From Listeria welshimeri serovar 6b str. SLCC5334 (GTDB taxonomy: Bacteria; Bacillota; Bacilli; Lactobacillales; Listeriaceae), in contig NC_008555.1 of the NCBI RefSeq assembly GCF_000060285.1, forward strand, positions 558,001-622,000: a stretch of DNA of 64,000 nt, given 5' to 3'. Under the pieces are notes generated by a model. The model did not search any database. It was not told the origin of the DNA and saw only the letters and a list, made by a program, of their open reading frames with translations. The position numbers were made by a program, and so were the translations under genes. Below are positions 47,939-56,570 of the stretch, in pieces; the stretch's first letter is position 1, and every line of letters starts with the position of its first letter.

Positions 47939-49321
47939 TTATGCTTGTTTTTTACGAAGTACAATTACAGTACCACTAGCTAAAAGAAGACCAATAGCAG
48001 TTAGTGGAAGAGAGCTTTCATCACCTGTTTTCGGTAATGTGCCTTCAGATTTTTTAGGGTCTTTAACTTTTACGTTATTTTTATTGCTATTTTTAACAAT
48101 TGTTTTGATATCAGGTTTTTTAGCAGTTACAGTTGGTGTTTCAACGATTTCCATATCTTGTCCAATATAGGAATAACCACCATAATCACTATAATTACCA
48201 TTATCATCAAAAGCGAATAAAACAAAGAAATCATTTTGTTTTAATGGAGTTTTTAGTTTTAATGTAAAGTTTCCGCTTGAGTCAGATGTAGTTGTTGCAA
48301 TTAAATCACCATTTTCACTAAGCATTTCAACTGTTACATTAGAAGATGTTTTACCGTAGATAACTTTAGCAGTACTATTTTTTTCATCAAGTACAGGTGT
48401 TTTAAGTGTTGCTACATTATTGATTACAAAGTATGAAACTGTTACTTCTTGAGTATTACCAGCTGTATCTTTTGCAATAATCACAGTCTCATGATATCCA
48501 GTTGTAGCAGTACTAGCTTCATAACCAGGTTTGAAAGAAAGCTTAACCTTACCAGCGTTATCAGTAGCTATTACAAAATCTTCTGGTGTTAGAACTTCAC
48601 CTTTAGTAAAGACGGAATCTTCATCAATTAATGATACTTCTGGTGGAGTTTGGTCGATAACATAGAATGGTGCAACTAATTCTTCTGTTTTTCCATCTTT
48701 AGTAGCTACAATCGTTGTGGAAAAATATCCTGGTGTTGTAGTAGATGGCACACCAGTTTTGAAACTTAATTGTACACCTGCAGCTGGTGTTGCAAATTGA
48801 CTTGGTGTTGGTTTAGAACCTTGTGCAATTACAGGAGTTGTTTTTAGAGTTGCAAGTGGAGTAGCTGCTTTTACTGTATAATCAGCAGTTACTTCAACAG
48901 ATGTTGCATCATCAAAAGTAACAAGAATTACTGTGGAATAATTACCAGCAGTAGCTGTTGTTGGAGCCCCGTTTTTAAAAGCAAAAGTAGGCTTGTTTGT
49001 ATCATCATTAATTGTTACAAAATCAGTTGCTGCAGGTTTTGCGCCAATTTCAAATGAAAGGCCAGTTTTTGCGGTAACAGCATTGGGTGCTGCTTTTAAA
49101 GGTTTTTTAATTGTTTCACTTGGTTCTGTTGCTTTTTCGTCCTTAATTGTCTCTTTTTCTACAACGTTAGTTTGCTCTTTTTCTACTGCAGTTGAAGACT
49201 CGACAGTGGAATCTTTTACTTCTTCGCTTTCAGTGTTTTCTGTAGCAAAAACGGGAGCACTAATAGATAAAGCTAGCCCGATTGCCAGTGTTGCAACTAA
49301 TCCTTTTTTTAAGTTTTTCAT
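47939..49321 (-). CDS. LPXTG-anchored surface protein with Ig-like repeats
   Basis: 460 residues. Signal peptide 1-26 (to PVFA), a Glu/Thr/Lys-rich spacer to about 80, three related beta-rich units of about 65-75 residues (SFEIGAKPAATDFVTI..., PVIAQGSKPTPSQFATP..., VFTKGEVLTPEDFVIAT...), then a carbohydrate-binding-like domain and the sorting signal LPKTGDESS, membrane helix and RKKQA. Sortase A should fix it to peptidoglycan. The ligand is unknown. I do not recall it at this place in L. monocytogenes EGD-e, so it may be accessory. Confidence 0.88.
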   Translation of the reverse strand: MKNLKKGLVATLAIGLALSISAPVFATENTESEEVKDSTVESSTAVEKEQTNVVEKETIKDEKATEPSETIKKPLKAAPNAVTAKTGLSFEIGAKPAATDFVTINDDTNKPTFAFKNGAPTTATAGNYSTVILVTFDDATSVEVTADYTVKAATPLATLKTTPVIAQGSKPTPSQFATPAAGVQLSFKTGVPSTTTPGYFSTTIVATKDGKTEELVAPFYVIDQTPPEVSLIDEDSVFTKGEVLTPEDFVIATDNAGKVKLSFKPGYEASTATTGYHETVIIAKDTAGNTQEVTVSYFVINNVATLKTPVLDEKNSTAKVIYGKTSSNVTVEMLSENGDLIATTTSDSSGNFTLKLKTPLKQNDFFVLFAFDDNGNYSDYGGYSYIGQDMEIVETPTVTAKKPDIKTIVKNSNKNNVKVKDPKKSEGTLPKTGDESSLPLTAIGLLLASGTVIVLRKKQA

Positions 49322-49435
49322 TCAATGTCCTCATTTCCCTTTTTTTGTATGTTACATAGTTAATTATAAGGGAGTTGGTATGGATAAGGAAGTAAATATT
49401 GAGCGATTTAGTAAATATATTACAAAATTGTGTCG

Positions 49436-49479
49436 AAAAAAAGAAGTGTATTTTTTTTAGTAAATACACTTCTTTTTTG
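49436..49479 (-). terminator. Intrinsic terminator of the Crp/Fnr gene
   Basis: AAAGAAGTGTATTTA / TAAATACACTTCTTT hairpin with T-runs, 6 bases after the Crp/Fnr-type stop codon. Confidence 0.8.
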
Positions 49480-49484
49480 ACCAT

Positions 49485-50186
49485 TTATAAATATGGTTTG
49501 TATGTATTGGTTAAGTTCTGTTTATGTTTCTCGAAGTCAATTATACGCCAAGGTTTAGGTGATAAGGCGATAATACCTTCTTCTTCTAGCTTTCTTAAAT
49601 TTGTCGCAACATAAGCACGAGCTAAATTTAAATAATTGCCTAAGATTTTTTGTGTGAAATAGTATGGGACTAAGCATGATCCATCCGACTCAATCCTGCC
49701 AAATCGTTCACCACATGCAATTAATCCAGCTAAAACTTTTTCACTTGAAGGTAAATTAACGTAAGATTCTCGTTCTAAAATTGGTTCAACCATATTTTGC
49801 ATTAAGGTATTCATGTGCCAAAATACATCAGGTGAGCTCAGAAATTTACCTAAAACATATTTACGTTCAAATTGATAAATACTTACTTCACTAATGGTTG
49901 TATAATTTACTGGTGATTTTGCACCGCCGAGCATTGTAAGTGGTCCAATCGAATCGCGTTTTCCTAAGAAACTAATAATGCTATCCTCTTTGCACGTATT
50001 TTTACTCATTGCAACTACACCTTCTTCTATGATGTAGAAGTAAGCAGTTTCTTCACCTTCAATTAAAATCTTTTGATTACGTCTAAATCGAATTCTTTTA
50101 TATGGAAGAACCGCTTCATTCGAATCTTTTAACAGTTCTAGTAAATCTGCGTTGTAAAAACTATTTTCCTCATTCAGTAATGACAT
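49485..50186 (-). CDS. Crp/Fnr-family transcriptional regulator
   Basis: 233 residues. A cyclic-nucleotide-binding-like beta barrel (RRNQKILIEGEETAYFYIIEEGVVAMSK; LGKRDSIGPLTMLGG) is followed by a C-terminal HTH (YFTQKILGNYLNLARAYVATNLRKLEEEGII). There is no Cys cluster of Fnr type, and cAMP-contact residues are not evident. Length and layout are like PrfA, but it is a different paralogue (lmo0597 type). It is upstream of the LPXTG gene on the same strand, separated by a terminator. Confidence 0.88.
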   Translation of the reverse strand: MSLLNEENSFYNADLLELLKDSNEAVLPYKRIRFRRNQKILIEGEETAYFYIIEEGVVAMSKNTCKEDSIISFLGKRDSIGPLTMLGGAKSPVNYTTISEVSIYQFERKYVLGKFLSSPDVFWHMNTLMQNMVEPILERESYVNLPSSEKVLAGLIACGERFGRIESDGSCLVPYYFTQKILGNYLNLARAYVATNLRKLEEEGIIALSPKPWRIIDFEKHKQNLTNTYKPYL

Positions 50187-50261
50187 ATACCGAGTCCCCT
50201 TTTCTCAGTGTTAATCATTATCATTATATAGGAGATGACTCAAAATGTGTATCAATGGGGC

Positions 50262-50810
50262 TTAATATGCTTTAAGTAGTTTTGCTTTGATTAATCGATC
50301 ACGAATTAATATACCTAAAATAGCAGCAAAAACAGCTTTAATAATACCAGGAATAATAAAAGGAACCATCCCAGTTAAAAAGGCAGTTGGCCAGTCAAGT
50401 CCAGTACTCACTTTAAGCCATAATACACCAAATATAAGCGTTACAATTGCTCCTAAAATATTAGCTACAATAGCATAAGGAACAGTGAATTTCGTTTTTT
50501 GAAGTAACCAACCCGTAAGCAGTGCATTAAAAATAAATCCGATAATAAAGCCGCCAGTCGGACCAAATATAATTCCAATTCCAGCTGTCATTCCTTGAAA
50601 AACAGGAATTCCGACTGCACCGAGAACAATGTAAACTAATACCGAAATTGTACCATGACGAGCGCCAAGGATAGTTGCAGCTAGGCCAATGGCGAAAGTT
50701 TGACCAGTGAGTGGAATAGGACCTAGCGGAATGGCGACTTGCGCAAGTATAGCAATTATAACGGCAAACAAAGAATCAATGACTAAAAATTTCAATTTCT
50801 GATCTCGCAT
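50262..50810 (-). CDS. bioY: Biotin transporter S component BioY
   Basis: 182 residues from ATG 50810 (MRDQKLKFLVID), preceded by GAGGAGAGG; in-frame codons upstream overlap the BirA operator. Six hydrophobic segments, with the BioY motifs GPIPLTGQTFAIGLAATILGARHG and FGPTGGFIIGFIFNALLTGWL. It captures biotin and works with an ECF energizing module encoded elsewhere. The BirA-type operator upstream supports the assignment. Confidence 0.95.
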   Translation of the reverse strand: MRDQKLKFLVIDSLFAVIIAILAQVAIPLGPIPLTGQTFAIGLAATILGARHGTISVLVYIVLGAVGIPVFQGMTAGIGIIFGPTGGFIIGFIFNALLTGWLLQKTKFTVPYAIVANILGAIVTLIFGVLWLKVSTGLDWPTAFLTGMVPFIIPGIIKAVFAAILGILIRDRLIKAKLLKAY

Positions 50811-50826
50811 AAAAATACCTCTCCTC

Positions 50827-50858
50827 AATGTAAACTTATTACTAAAATAGGTTAACAT
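50827..50858 (-). promoter_or_regulatory. BirA (biotin) operator of bioY
   Basis: Minus strand ATGTTAACC, 14 bases, GTTTACATT: a close match to the Gram-positive BIO box (TTGTTAACC-N14/16-GGTTAACAA type). It lies just upstream of the bioY ribosome site, so biotin-loaded BirA should repress the gene. Confidence 0.8.
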
Positions 50859-50900
50859 TTATCAACTTAAAAAACAATACTACTTTTTTAATTCAGTACC

Positions 50901-50976
50901 TTGCAATGAACACTAGTGTATGATAAACTATAGTGGTAGTGAACAATATATAGTAGTGGTGTATTAATACTAGTGT
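50901..50976 (+). promoter_or_regulatory. Repeated ACTAGTGT boxes upstream of padR
   Basis: ACACTAGTGT (50910-50919, perfect palindrome) and ATACTAGTGT (50967-50976) flank a stretch containing ATAGTGG and TAGTAGTGG. The spacing is 57 bases. PadR proteins usually autoregulate by binding palindromes in their promoter, making these likely sites. I could not fix one clear -35/-10 pair. Confidence 0.5.
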
Positions 50977-51003
50977 GCAATATGACAGAATGGAGGAGTT
51001 AGC

Positions 51004-51336
51004 ATGGAAGTTAACCCACAATTCAAAAAAGGTGTGTTAGAACTTTGCTGTTTATTTTTAATTCAAAAGAAAGATTGCTATGGCTATGAATTAGCCAATC
51101 AAGTTTCTAAATATATTGAGGTAGCTGAAGGGGCTATTTATCCAGTGCTTAGAAGACTAGTAAAAGAAGAGTATTGCTCCACTTATTTAGTAGAATCAAA
51201 TGAAGGTCCATCAAGAAAATACTATCAGCTGACGGTAAAAGGGGAAATTTACTTGAATGAGCTAATCTCTGAATGGAATAATTTTACAGATAGTGTTGCA
51301 AAGCTTTTAACGGAAGGGGAAGCAGTAAATGAATAA
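51004..51336 (+). CDS. PadR-family transcriptional regulator
   Basis: 110 residues with GGAGG before the ATG. A winged helix (GVLELCCLFLIQKKDCYGYELANQVSK; EGAIYPVLRRLVKEEYCSTYLVESNEGPSRKYYQLT) is followed by a short C-terminal dimerisation helix, i.e. the PadR-s2 subfamily. It is translationally coupled (8-base overlap) to a DUF1700 gene and then a DUF4097 gene, a conserved Firmicute trio. It probably represses its own operon. Confidence 0.93.
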   Translation: MEVNPQFKKGVLELCCLFLIQKKDCYGYELANQVSKYIEVAEGAIYPVLRRLVKEEYCSTYLVESNEGPSRKYYQLTVKGEIYLNELISEWNNFTDSVAKLLTEGEAVNE

Positions 51337-51919
51337 ACAAGATTTTCTAAATGAATTAAATCAGCGACTAGAATTGCTTGATCCAAAAGAACGAAGAGAA
51401 CTATTGTCTGACTATCAAGAGCATTTTAGAAACGGTATTGAAGCGGGGAAAAGTGAAGAGCAAATCGTATTTGACCTAGGTAAGCCAGAAGAAATTGCCG
51501 CAGATATTTTAAGTGAACGCGACATTCGTGAAGAACATGTTGAAACAGATTATTATTATGTTCCAAGGAAAAACCAAAATGAAAATAGATCAATGAGTAA
51601 ACAAATTTTAATTGGAGTAGGCTTATTTTTCTTAGATATTTGCCTTATTATCCCAATTATGGTCTCCTTGTGGGCTCTAGTTATTTCACTATGGACAACA
51701 GTTGGAGCATTCATTCTTTCACCAATTTTGCTTGGTGTTGGACTTTTATTTGGAGAAGAAATCGAAGTGTATCAAATGTTTATGTCCATTGGGCTTGTTG
51801 GACTAGGATTGATGCTTTTATTTGTAGTAAATATTCTATCTAGTTTTACAATCAAAACGACAATGGCAATTATCCAGTGGCATAAATATGCAGTAAAAGG
51901 GGGCGGAAAAAATGCGTAA
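51329..51919 (+). CDS. DUF1700 domain membrane protein
   Basis: 196 residues. The N-terminal 60 residues are a helical HAAS-like domain (FLNELNQRLELLDPKERRELLSDYQEHFRNG; DLGKPEEIAADIL) typical of DUF1700 proteins, followed by three to four membrane segments. It overlaps padR and the DUF4097 gene by 8 bases each. The HAAS domain is thought to interact with PadR-type regulators, so it may tether or sense for the system. Confidence 0.88.
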   Translation: MNKQDFLNELNQRLELLDPKERRELLSDYQEHFRNGIEAGKSEEQIVFDLGKPEEIAADILSERDIREEHVETDYYYVPRKNQNENRSMSKQILIGVGLFFLDICLIIPIMVSLWALVISLWTTVGAFILSPILLGVGLLFGEEIEVYQMFMSIGLVGLGLMLLFVVNILSSFTIKTTMAIIQWHKYAVKGGGKNA

Positions 51920-53009
51920 ACGTCATTTAAGTAGTAAATTATTTTTCGCCGGATTAGTGTTATTTATTATTGGGGCTATTGGTGTGGCACTGACGATGAA
52001 ATCAGGCGACATGATTGAAAAAGGCGAATCACTTACAAAAGAGTGGGATTTAGCAAACGGTGATATTAGTAAAATTGCTTTCTCTTCAAACCACGATACA
52101 TTAGTTGAGTGGAAAGAAAGTACGAATGGTAAAAATTACGTGGAACTAAAAGGTAATTATTCAAAAGACGATAAAAAAGCAATCGAAAAATTAAAACCAG
52201 TTTCAGACAATGGGAAAACTATAGATATTAATGTACCAGAAGAAAACAATTGGTTTAACTTTGGGAAGATATATGCCTATGGTCAACAGAAGTTAACAGT
52301 TTATTTAACAAAAGACTCAAAGCTAAATGCTTTACAAGTTAAAACAAATTCTGGGGATTTAAATATCTCGAATTTTAAAGTAGAAAAACTTGTTACTTCA
52401 TCAAGCTCTGGTGAGTTAAAAGTTAATCGAATAGTAGCTGATACTGCGAAAATTTCTACATCCTCCGGGGATATCGACCTTTCGAACACAAAAGCGAATA
52501 CAGTACTTGAAACCAATTCCGGAGAAACCAATATTACAAAATTAACTGGTGATTTAGAGTTGGATGGTAGCTCAGGTGATGTAACTGCTAATGGTATAAA
52601 AGCGAAAAATCTTAAAATCGCGATAAGTTCTGGTGAAATAGAGTTTACAAACGGTGCGGTAACTGAATTAGCGATATTAACTACAAGTTCAGGCGATATT
52701 TCTGCCCATTCAAAAGGGGAACTGCATGTCGAATCTAATTCGGGATCCATTGAGGTAGAAGGTGTAACAAATAACTTAACAGCGAATACTAGCTCAGGTG
52801 ATATTGAAGCATCCGTTGTTGAAACGGTTAAAAAAATTCAAATGAATACTAATTCAGGAGAAATCGATTTAAAACTACCTACTGATTTTAAAGCAATCTA
52901 TGAAACGAAAAGTAATTCTGGTAGTATCAAAGTTCCTACAAGCGATACAAACACAGAAAATCGTGTAACAGTAAAATCAAGCTCAGGTGATATTACAATT
53001 GAAAAATAA
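51912..53009 (+). CDS. DUF4097 beta-helix surface/membrane protein
   Basis: 365 residues with one N-terminal membrane segment (about 10-28) and a large outside part. From about residue 140 there are around a dozen spaced SSGD/NSGE/NSGS motifs, each about 18-20 residues apart (TNSGDLN, SSSGELK, TSSGDID and so on), predicting a right-handed parallel beta-helix (DUF4097). It ends the PadR operon with an 8-base overlap. The role is unknown; envelope-stress protection is a family-based guess. Confidence 0.88.
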   Translation: MRKRHLSSKLFFAGLVLFIIGAIGVALTMKSGDMIEKGESLTKEWDLANGDISKIAFSSNHDTLVEWKESTNGKNYVELKGNYSKDDKKAIEKLKPVSDNGKTIDINVPEENNWFNFGKIYAYGQQKLTVYLTKDSKLNALQVKTNSGDLNISNFKVEKLVTSSSSGELKVNRIVADTAKISTSSGDIDLSNTKANTVLETNSGETNITKLTGDLELDGSSGDVTANGIKAKNLKIAISSGEIEFTNGAVTELAILTTSSGDISAHSKGELHVESNSGSIEVEGVTNNLTANTSSGDIEASVVETVKKIQMNTNSGEIDLKLPTDFKAIYETKSNSGSIKVPTSDTNTENRVTVKSSSGDITIEK

Positions 53010-53017
53010 AGAATTCT

Positions 53018-53049
53018 ATGCGCTAATTATTTAATTAGCGCATTTTTTT
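53018..53049 (+). terminator. Intrinsic terminator of the PadR operon
   Basis: ATGCGCTAATT-ATTT-AATTAGCGCAT hairpin with T-run after the DUF4097 stop. Confidence 0.88.
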
Positions 53050-53096
53050 GTAAAAAAGGGGTAAAGTCTGATAAACTGCTTCATCAATATATGTAA

Positions 53097-53613
<517 letters not shown>

Positions 53614-53615
<2 letters not shown>

Positions 53616-53664
53616 AAAAATGTCTATTCTAGTTGAAAAATCAATTAGGATAGACATTTTTTTA
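53614..53664. terminator. Bidirectional intrinsic terminator
   Basis: AAAAATGTCTAT.CTA / TAG.ATAGACATTTTT hairpin between the GNAT gene and a convergent membrane-protein gene. Confidence 0.88.
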
Positions 53665-54051
53665 TTTGGTAGCAGCTTTTCCACTTGTGTGTCTGCCACC
53701 ACGTAAAAAGAAGAAAATAATTGCTAATATTGCCATGATTACTCCTGCAAGAACACAAATACCAACAGAAATGAACATGCCGGAAACTTGAATAATGCCA
53801 AGGATGATGACTGTTACAACCACTCCATAAGCAAATCCCCATATTCCAAACGTTAAATAGCTAGCTTTTTTACTAAAACCGTAAAATAATTCACCTAGTG
53901 TAGAGGCAACTAAAATTACAGGTGCGGCAAAAAGTATTGCTGAAAAACCAAGCTGAGCTGTAACTTTTTCAAAGAGGATAGTTTCGATTAATAGTGCAGA
54001 AAATATTCCTAAAACAAAAATGGATAAATAAGCGATAATAAAACGCATCAA
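53662..54051 (-). CDS. Small four-helix membrane protein of unknown function
   Basis: 129 residues, four hydrophobic segments (about 4-24, 36-56, 66-88, 92-115) and a basic C-terminal tail (FLRGGRHTSGKAATK). I do not recognise a family. Its AGGAGG ribosome site is directly after a long palindrome (54061-54093). It lies 50 bases downstream of another membrane-protein gene on the same strand. Confidence 0.7.
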   Translation of the reverse strand: MMRFIIAYLSIFVLGIFSALLIETILFEKVTAQLGFSAILFAAPVILVASTLGELFYGFSKKASYLTFGIWGFAYGVVVTVIILGIIQVSGMFISVGICVLAGVIMAILAIIFFFLRGGRHTSGKAATK

Positions 54052-54060
54052 AAAAACCTC

Positions 54061-54092
54061 CTAAACTTATGCTATATTATAGCATAAATTAG
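54061..54092 (-). promoter_or_regulatory. Near-perfect palindrome before the four-helix membrane protein gene
   Basis: TTATGCTATA-T-TATAGCATAA (54067-54087) is perfect, and the flanks CCTAA / TTAGG extend it with one gap. On the minus strand it contains TATAAT and its 3' arm runs into the AGGAGG ribosome site. It could be an operator over a -10 box, or an RNA hairpin that masks the ribosome site in read-through transcripts. Confidence 0.6.
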
Positions 54093-54101
54093 GAAGTTAG
54101 A

Positions 54102-54446
54102 TTAACATCTAGCCCAGTTATCTTCACTCCGCTTTACGATACGAGTAATCCCTTGAATTAAATTGAAAATAACGATGGATACATTTAGAAACACGATAAT
54201 AAATACGGTAGCTAAAGCAAGAAAATGGGTGGTATCCGCACTATTTGTACTAAAAGGAACATTATTATAAAGTAAAATTATTACAACAAGACCAGCTACA
54301 AATGTGGTTTGTGTCAGTAACGCCCATTTCAAATGGTGTCTTACTTCTTTATCTTTATTTGTACACCAAAAAATAGAAGGAATGATAATTGGAGCAAAGA
54401 AAAGACTGAAATAACTAAGTGCGCTAATCATTTTTTTATCAAACAT
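54102..54446 (-). CDS. DUF4870-like small membrane protein
   Basis: 114 residues with three hydrophobic segments; the N-terminal SALSYFSLFFAPIIIPSIFWCTNKDKEVRHHLKWAL pattern matches DUF4870 (Tic20-like) proteins. Function unknown. ATCGATGAGAAATG upstream gives a weak ribosome site (GAGAGGA 8-14 bases away). It is possibly co-transcribed with the next membrane protein. Confidence 0.7.
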   Translation of the reverse strand: MFDKKMISALSYFSLFFAPIIIPSIFWCTNKDKEVRHHLKWALLTQTTFVAGLVVIILLYNNVPFSTNSADTTHFLALATVFIIVFLNVSIVIFNLIQGITRIVKRSEDNWARC

Positions 54447-54467
54447 TTCTCATCGATCCTCTCATTT

Positions 54468-54493
54468 GTTTATAAGTCTATTATAGCGGGGAA
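54468..54493 (+). promoter_or_regulatory. Possible sigma-B-type promoter for an antisense transcript over the MATE gene
   Basis: On the plus strand GTTT (54468-54471) and GGGGAA (54488-54493), spacer 16, point into the 3' end of the minus-strand MATE gene. In L. monocytogenes a long antisense RNA covers lmo0605 and continues as the leader of lmo0606-0608. This motif is one candidate start; it is speculative. Confidence 0.25.
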
Positions 54494-54558
54494 AGAGAAA
54501 TGGAACCATCGAATTAGGTGACGATATCAAAATGAAAATGACAGTTTTGTCATATACA

Positions 54559-54592
54559 AAAACGCCCCTTCGAGAAATCAAAGAGACGTTTC
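54559..54592 (-). terminator. Intrinsic terminator of the MATE gene
   Basis: Minus strand AAACGTC.CTT / AAG.GGCGTTT then TTTT, two bases after the MATE stop. Confidence 0.7.
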
Positions 54593-54593
54593 T

Positions 54594-55934
54594 TCAAATA
54601 ATGGACTTTAAGGACCAAACTTTACTGCGCCATCTGCGGTACATTAAAACAGCTCGGACGCCTTCATCGATAATATAAGCAATCCAAACACCAACGAGAC
54701 CTAATCCAGCTGAAATTCCAAGGACATAAGAAAACGGCAAACTAACTATCCACATAACGATAAGTCCGCATATGAACGGAAAACGGACATCACCAGTAGA
54801 ATTGAGACTACTAATGATAATAATATTGGTTGCACGTCCAAGCTCAAGGAAAATCGATAGTAAAAATAATTCTTTCGTCATCTGAATGATTTCGGTATTT
54901 GTTGTAAAAAGTCGCATAATTGGTTCCGCAAACAAGTAAATGGAAACACTAACGACAATGGCGACAACTAAACCAATTTTCCAGCTACGTAAGCCTTGTT
55001 TATAAGCTTTATCTATTTCTTTGGCACCAACAGCTCGACCAATAATAATCTGGGATGCTTGCCCCAGTGCAATAGCAAATAAAGCGACAAACTGACTTAC
55101 GGTAGAAGCATATACCTTTGTTGTCAGTGCTTCTGTACCTAAAATAGCTATAATTGCGGTTACAACTAGTTGAGATCCTGCATAAGACAAATTTTCTCCG
55201 GCAGAGGGAAGACCCAAGCGCAAAATCGAATAAAGTAGCTTTTTGGAAACTTGTTCTAATTTTCTAAAATGGAATGTGTAACCGATGTATTTTTTTAACA
55301 TCCAAATTGCTAGACCCATTCCGACGAAATTGGCGACAGCAGTTGAAATTCCAACCCCAGCCACACCAAAGTCTAAATAAGCAAGTGGACCGTAAAGGAA
55401 TAAGTAATTACCAACGACGTTAATAATGCTAATTGTAACAGGAACAAGAATGGATTGCCTTACATAACCATGTGCCCGAAGAATTGGCAAAATCGAAGCG
55501 TGAATCGCGATAACAACGGAACTGCCACCAATAATTTCTAAAAAGGGTGCACCAACTTGTACTAAATGAGGGTCAATTCCCATCCAAGCAAGAAAGTTTT
55601 TGGACATGAAAATGAATATTATACTCATAACAATACCAATTAAGAAAGCGACCACTAAACCATTTGTAATTACATTCTCAATTTCTTTATGCTTTTTAGC
55701 TCCAATCATTTGAGCTACGATGATTTGCACACCAACACTGATGAAGCCATAAATAATAATCGAAATTACAAGAATTTGATTGGCAACTCCTGTCGCAGCC
55801 ACTGCATCATCTGAATAATGGCCCAACATAAAAACATCAATATAACTAATCATCAGGCGTAAAAATTGCTCTAAGAAAATCGGCCAAGCTAGCGTGAAAA
55901 GGCTTATACTCGCTACTTTATGTGCTGAATTCAA
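54594..55934 (-). CDS. MATE family efflux transporter
   Basis: 446 residues with twelve membrane segments. Family motifs include FLEQFLRLMISYIDVFMLGHY, and the second half AVGAKEIDKAYKQGLRSWKIG. MATE exporters use Na+ or H+ gradients to expel cationic drugs. It is divergent from the MarR-ABC operon. The L. monocytogenes homologue lmo0605 is the repressed partner of a well-known excludon, where an antisense transcript leads into the divergent operon. Confidence 0.93.
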   Translation of the reverse strand: MNSAHKVASISLFTLAWPIFLEQFLRLMISYIDVFMLGHYSDDAVAATGVANQILVISIIIYGFISVGVQIIVAQMIGAKKHKEIENVITNGLVVAFLIGIVMSIIFIFMSKNFLAWMGIDPHLVQVGAPFLEIIGGSSVVIAIHASILPILRAHGYVRQSILVPVTISIINVVGNYLFLYGPLAYLDFGVAGVGISTAVANFVGMGLAIWMLKKYIGYTFHFRKLEQVSKKLLYSILRLGLPSAGENLSYAGSQLVVTAIIAILGTEALTTKVYASTVSQFVALFAIALGQASQIIIGRAVGAKEIDKAYKQGLRSWKIGLVVAIVVSVSIYLFAEPIMRLFTTNTEIIQMTKELFLLSIFLELGRATNIIIISSLNSTGDVRFPFICGLIVMWIVSLPFSYVLGISAGLGLVGVWIAYIIDEGVRAVLMYRRWRSKVWSLKSII

Positions 55935-56032
55935 TTATTTCCCTCCCTTCTTTTTTAAACATAATTAAAGCCATTATAAGGTAATTAAAGTTAAAAGTAT
56001 AGATTAATTTCAAAATAACTCCAAGATATTAC

Positions 56033-56077
56033 TTGACAAAAAAGGAATAAATCATATAATTAGTTAGGTAAACTAAT
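56033..56077 (+). promoter_or_regulatory. Promoter and operator of the marR-ABC operon
   Basis: TTGACA (56033-56038) and TATAAT (56055-56060), spacer 16. A perfect inverted repeat ATTAGTT-AGGTA-AACTAAT (56059-56077) overlaps the -10 and start point. It resembles MarR operators (TTAGTTAG-like), so MarR likely represses its own operon here. Confidence 0.82.
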
Positions 56078-56101
56078 CAAATAACAGAAAGAAGTGGAGA
56101 A

Positions 56102-56563
56102 ATGTCTTCGGAAAATCAAGACTTGGGACACTCAGTAATCAAGGCTTTCATGAATTTTAAGCATGCTGAAATAAAGAGTTTCCAAATTCCAGGTTACAGT
56201 AAATCTGAAACAAGGTTTATTTTTATTTTATCTCGTGGGCTTAAAAGTAAAGGGCCAAAAATTCGTGTTTCCGATCTTGGTCATATGCTTAGGATTTCAA
56301 AACCAAGCGTCACGCAAATGATACAATCTTTGGAGGGAAAAGGACTTATTAAACGAGTACAAAACCCAGAAGATAAACGCTCCATGTATGTGGAACTTAC
56401 AGAAATGGGTGCAGGTGTATCAAAAAAAATGTTCGATGAGTTTCAAGCTAGTTTTGAAGATATGCAAGGATTTTTAGGCGAAGACGATATGAAAAAACTG
56501 ATTACTCTTTTAGAAAAACTCACAGATTACTTAAACAAAAAATCCGAAAATAAGGAGGAATGA
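56102..56563 (+). CDS. MarR-family transcriptional regulator
   Basis: 153 residues, ATG after AAGAAGTGGAG. Winged helix with VSDLGHMLRISKPSVTQMIQSLEGKGLIKRVQNPEDKRSMYVELT, the MarR DNA-recognition and wing signature. It is 7 bases before the first ABC gene and has a palindromic site in its own promoter. Probably an autorepressor of a drug-export operon, released by a toxic ligand. Confidence 0.93.
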   Translation: MSSENQDLGHSVIKAFMNFKHAEIKSFQIPGYSKSETRFIFILSRGLKSKGPKIRVSDLGHMLRISKPSVTQMIQSLEGKGLIKRVQNPEDKRSMYVELTEMGAGVSKKMFDEFQASFEDMQGFLGEDDMKKLITLLEKLTDYLNKKSENKEE

Positions 56564-56570
56564 CCCGCAT

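Noticed and set aside
49350-49368. PrfA-box-like GTTACATAGTTAAT before the LPXTG gene
   Set aside because: Several mismatches to TTAACANNTGTTAA and poor symmetry; the neighbour is a Crp/Fnr paralogue, but the site is too weak to call.
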